Shown piece after piece: positions 7,414 to 9,420 of a DNA stretch of 9,420 nt. The position numbers and the translations under genes were made by a program. The stretch spans positions 1 through 9,420 of the forward strand of contig FR887159.1 in assembly GCA_000436735.1 (NCBI GenBank), given 5' to 3'. How positions within the stretch are numbered: position 1 is the first letter of the stretch; each line of letters starts with the position of its first letter. This stretch comes from Firmicutes bacterium CAG:170. Its GTDB lineage: Bacteria; Bacillota; Clostridia; Oscillospirales; Oscillospiraceae. The notes beneath the pieces were generated by a model, which had not been told where the DNA came from, did no database searches, and was given only the letters and a program-made list of their open reading frames with translations.

Positions 7414-7497
7414 GTCATAATACCAGCATTCCGCTGGGTTTGACAAAATGAAGCTTCGGCCGGAGCAAGCTCCGGCCTCAGGATAGGAGGGGTCCCC
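7414..7497 (+). promoter_or_regulatory. Structured 5' leader and ribosome site of the VanW gene
   Basis: Two hairpins lie in the predicted leader: CCAGC-ATTCC-GCTGG (7423-7437) and a perfect 9-bp inverted repeat GGCCGGAGC (7458-7466) / GCTCCGGCC (7469-7477). The ribosome site AGGAGGGG (7485-7492) follows 7 nt later. CTCC in the second hairpin's 3' arm could alternatively pair with GGAG of the ribosome site, and GGGG-T-CCCC (7489-7497) spans the site and spacer. A 12-codon open frame (ATG 7448 to TAG 7484-7486) overlaps the ribosome site but has no good site of its own. The leader does not match a riboswitch class I can recognise. Confidence 0.4.
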
Positions 7498-9369
7498 ATC
7501 AAAAAGAAAGGCAGATTTGAATCCGGGCGCAGCCAGAAGGAGCCTGCGCAGCAGACCTCGGCGGAGCGCTACGCCGCTTCCAGGAGCGACCGTCCCGCGC
7601 CGAAAAAGAGCGGCGGGCTTAGCTCCGGCGCAAAAATTGCGATCATTGCCGGCGCCGTCGCCGTGATCACCATTGTCGCCGTCTGCGGCTACGGATTCTC
7701 GATCAAAAACAGCGATACCATTTTCCCGAACGTCTATGTCGCCGGCGTGAACGTCGGCGGGCTCAAGCGCAGCGCCGCCGTCACGGCGGTCGAAGGCGCG
7801 GTCAACCAGTCTTACGCCTCGGATACGCTCCGCGTCGTCCTTCCGGACCGGACGCTCGAGCTTGACCCAGAGATCACGAACGTCGCACTCAACGCGGACG
7901 AGGCCGTTGACGAGGCCATGAAATACGGCCGTGACGGCGGCCCGCTCAAGGCGCTGCGCGCCTATTCCGCCGCCAAAACGACGGAGCACACCATCGACCT
8001 CGAATCCACGCTGAATCTGGACACGGAGTACATCCGGCAGGTCATCGACAAGACCGCCGCCGAGGTCAAACAGGAGCTTTCCGAGCCGTCCGTCTCGGTC
8101 AACGAGGACGCGGGCATCATCAGCGTCACGACCGGCTCCCCGGCCATCTCGCTGGACGCGGACAAGCTCTATGAGGCGGTGCTCGCGCGCTTTGCGTCGA
8201 ACGATCTTTCCGATCTCAAGTTCGACTACGACACCACGCCGTGCGATCCCATCGATCTGACGCCGTATTATGAGAAATACTGCGTGGAGATGAAGGACGC
8301 CTACTACGACGAGGAAACGCATGAGCTGGTCGAGGAGGTCAAGGGCTACGGCTTCGATCTCCCCTACTACACCCAGCAGATCGCCATGGCCGAGCCGGGC
8401 ACCAGCTTCACCATCCAGATCAAAGAAATGGTTCCCGAAGTCACGCTGGAGGAGCTGAAAAAAATCTACTTTGCCGACATTCTGGCGAAGTATGACAGCC
8501 CGCACACCAACATTCCCGCCAGAACGACGAATCTGGAGCTGGCCTGCAAGGCCATCGATGGCACGATCCTGAATCCCGGCGAGGAATTCTCCTTCAACGG
8601 CGTCGTCGGCGAACGCACCAAGGCCAAGGGCTACATGGCCGCGACCGTCTATCTTGACGGCGGCAAGAGCGAAGCCCAGGAGGGCGGCGGCGTATGTCAG
8701 GTCTCGTCCACCATCTATGAATGCTGCCTCTATGCAAATCTCGAGGTCACCGTGCGCGCGCCGCATATGTTTGTGGTCTCCTACGTCGATCAGGGTCAGG
8801 ACGCCACGGTCTACTGGGGCCAGCAGGACTTCAAATTCAAGAACAGCACCAATTATCCCATCCGCATCGACGCCAGCGTCTCGGGCGGCAAGGTCCACAT
8901 CGCGCTGATCGGCACAAAGGAAGAGACCGACTACGATCATGTCAAGATGACCTACAGCGTTCTGGCCACCAAGCCGTGGAAAAACGTTGGCGTGACCTCT
9001 GCGGACGCGCCGAAGTCCGCCCAAATCGAGCTGACGCTTCTCGATGAGACCGGCACCGACGCCAACGGCAACACCGTGAAGCTTGCACGCGGCAGCGACG
9101 GCAATCTTTATATTCTCGGCTCCGTGCTGGCGGATGCCTACACCGGCTACAACATCGCGGTCTACCGCAATTTCTGCGACAAGGACGGCAACATCCTCCG
9201 CACCGAGAACATCGGCACCAGCTCCTATGACTACCGCGACCGGAAATATCTGATCACCGAGTATGTCGAGCCGGAAGAGCCGCAGGACCCGTGGTTTGAC
9301 CCCGACGAGCCGACCGACCCCATCGATCCGGGTGACGGCGATTCCGGCAGTGACCCGTGGTGGCCGTAA
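7498..9369 (+). CDS. Membrane-anchored VanW-family protein with PG-binding domains, apparent ATC start
   Basis: Predicted cell-surface protein, 623 aa. Order: basic cytoplasmic tail (1-45, beginning KKKGRFESGR after the start), one membrane helix (about 47-67), an extracellular region resembling tandem peptidoglycan-binding PG_binding_4 domains (about 75-335; KYGRDG at 142-147 fits the family's GR-G motif), then the VanW domain (about 342-459) with RTTNLELACKAIDG, GEEFSFNGVVGERTKAKGY, GGGVCQVSST (396-405) and DFKFKNSTNYPIRIDA. The C-terminus has a beta-rich stretch (about 470-587) and an acidic proline/tryptophan tail (588-623, ending DPWWP). VanW was named from vancomycin-resistance clusters, but its biochemical role is unsettled; nothing here implies resistance. 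Start: AGGAGGGG (7485-7492) precedes ATC 7498 by 5 nt. No ATG, GTG, TTG or CTG exists in frame from the stop at 7441 to GTG 7663, and GTG 7663 would cut the membrane helix in half and lacks a ribosome site. Confidence 0.88.
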   Translation: MKKKGRFESGRSQKEPAQQTSAERYAASRSDRPAPKKSGGLSSGAKIAIIAGAVAVITIVAVCGYGFSIKNSDTIFPNVYVAGVNVGGLKRSAAVTAVEGAVNQSYASDTLRVVLPDRTLELDPEITNVALNADEAVDEAMKYGRDGGPLKALRAYSAAKTTEHTIDLESTLNLDTEYIRQVIDKTAAEVKQELSEPSVSVNEDAGIISVTTGSPAISLDADKLYEAVLARFASNDLSDLKFDYDTTPCDPIDLTPYYEKYCVEMKDAYYDEETHELVEEVKGYGFDLPYYTQQIAMAEPGTSFTIQIKEMVPEVTLEELKKIYFADILAKYDSPHTNIPARTTNLELACKAIDGTILNPGEEFSFNGVVGERTKAKGYMAATVYLDGGKSEAQEGGGVCQVSSTIYECCLYANLEVTVRAPHMFVVSYVDQGQDATVYWGQQDFKFKNSTNYPIRIDASVSGGKVHIALIGTKEETDYDHVKMTYSVLATKPWKNVGVTSADAPKSAQIELTLLDETGTDANGNTVKLARGSDGNLYILGSVLADAYTGYNIAVYRNFCDKDGNILRTENIGTSSYDYRDRKYLITEYVEPEEPQDPWFDPDEPTDPIDPGDGDSGSDPWWP

Positions 9370-9420
9370 GCTGGGATCTTCCCGGATACAAGCTTCAAAT
9401 CGTAAAACAGCCCCGGCTCG
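9370..9420. other. Downstream edge, no feature seen
   Basis: The last 51 nt hold no start codon with a ribosome site and no complete terminator. GGGA-TCT-TCCC is a minor stem just after the VanW stop. The window ends in G/C-rich sequence that could be the first arm of a terminator, but this cannot be judged. Confidence 0.4.

Noticed and set aside
7448..7486. ATG 7448 joined to the VanW frame by a frameshift
   Set aside because: It is out of frame, ends at TAG 7484-7486, and has no ribosome site; the ATC start needs no frameshift.
7663..7665. GTG at 7663 as the start of the VanW protein
   Set aside because: It lies inside the membrane helix, has no ribosome site, and would discard 55 upstream codons that encode a typical basic cytoplasmic tail preceded by a strong ribosome site.

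Overview
The window is ordinary chromosomal housekeeping DNA from a GC-rich member of the Firmicutes. The best guess is a Clostridia gut lineage such as Oscillospiraceae (clostridial cluster IV). That rests on the glmU-prs-pth-mfd order typical of Firmicutes, AGGAGG-type ribosome binding sites, sigma-A-like TATAAT promoters, strongly G/C-biased third codon positions, and a VanW-family wall protein. The taxon is an inference; no search was possible. All genes are on the + strand.

Layout: (1) 1-33 is probably the last codons of an upstream gene, closed by a strong intrinsic terminator (37-70). (2) 82-110 is a promoter driving glmU, prs and pth. GlmU has an intact acetyltransferase half, but its uridylyltransferase half has lost its signature residues. 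prs and pth are 3 nt apart in the same frame. The ctc/rplY gene that sits between prs and pth in Bacillus is absent. (3) 2972-3762 is a gap of about 790 nt with no convincing gene. It holds hairpins, a 32-bp imperfect tandem repeat, clustered palindromes and a perfect 24-bp palindrome just upstream of mfd. It looks like a mosaic of dispersed intergenic repeats. (4) mfd (3763-7275) is complete. (5) 7379-7407 is a clear promoter with a structured leader of about 84 nt. It drives a 623-residue membrane-anchored VanW protein that appears to start at a non-canonical ATC codon (7498), because no ATG, GTG, TTG or CTG is available at its N-terminus. (6) 9370-9420 shows no gene.

Functionally, glmU (UDP-GlcNAc synthesis) and the VanW protein (cell wall/peptidoglycan) bear on the envelope. 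prs supplies PRPP for nucleotides, pth recycles peptidyl-tRNA, and mfd couples transcription to DNA repair. I found no mobile element, CRISPR array, phage or defence system. The points most worth checking are the ATC start, the decayed GlmU N-terminal domain, and the repeat-rich pth-mfd gap.
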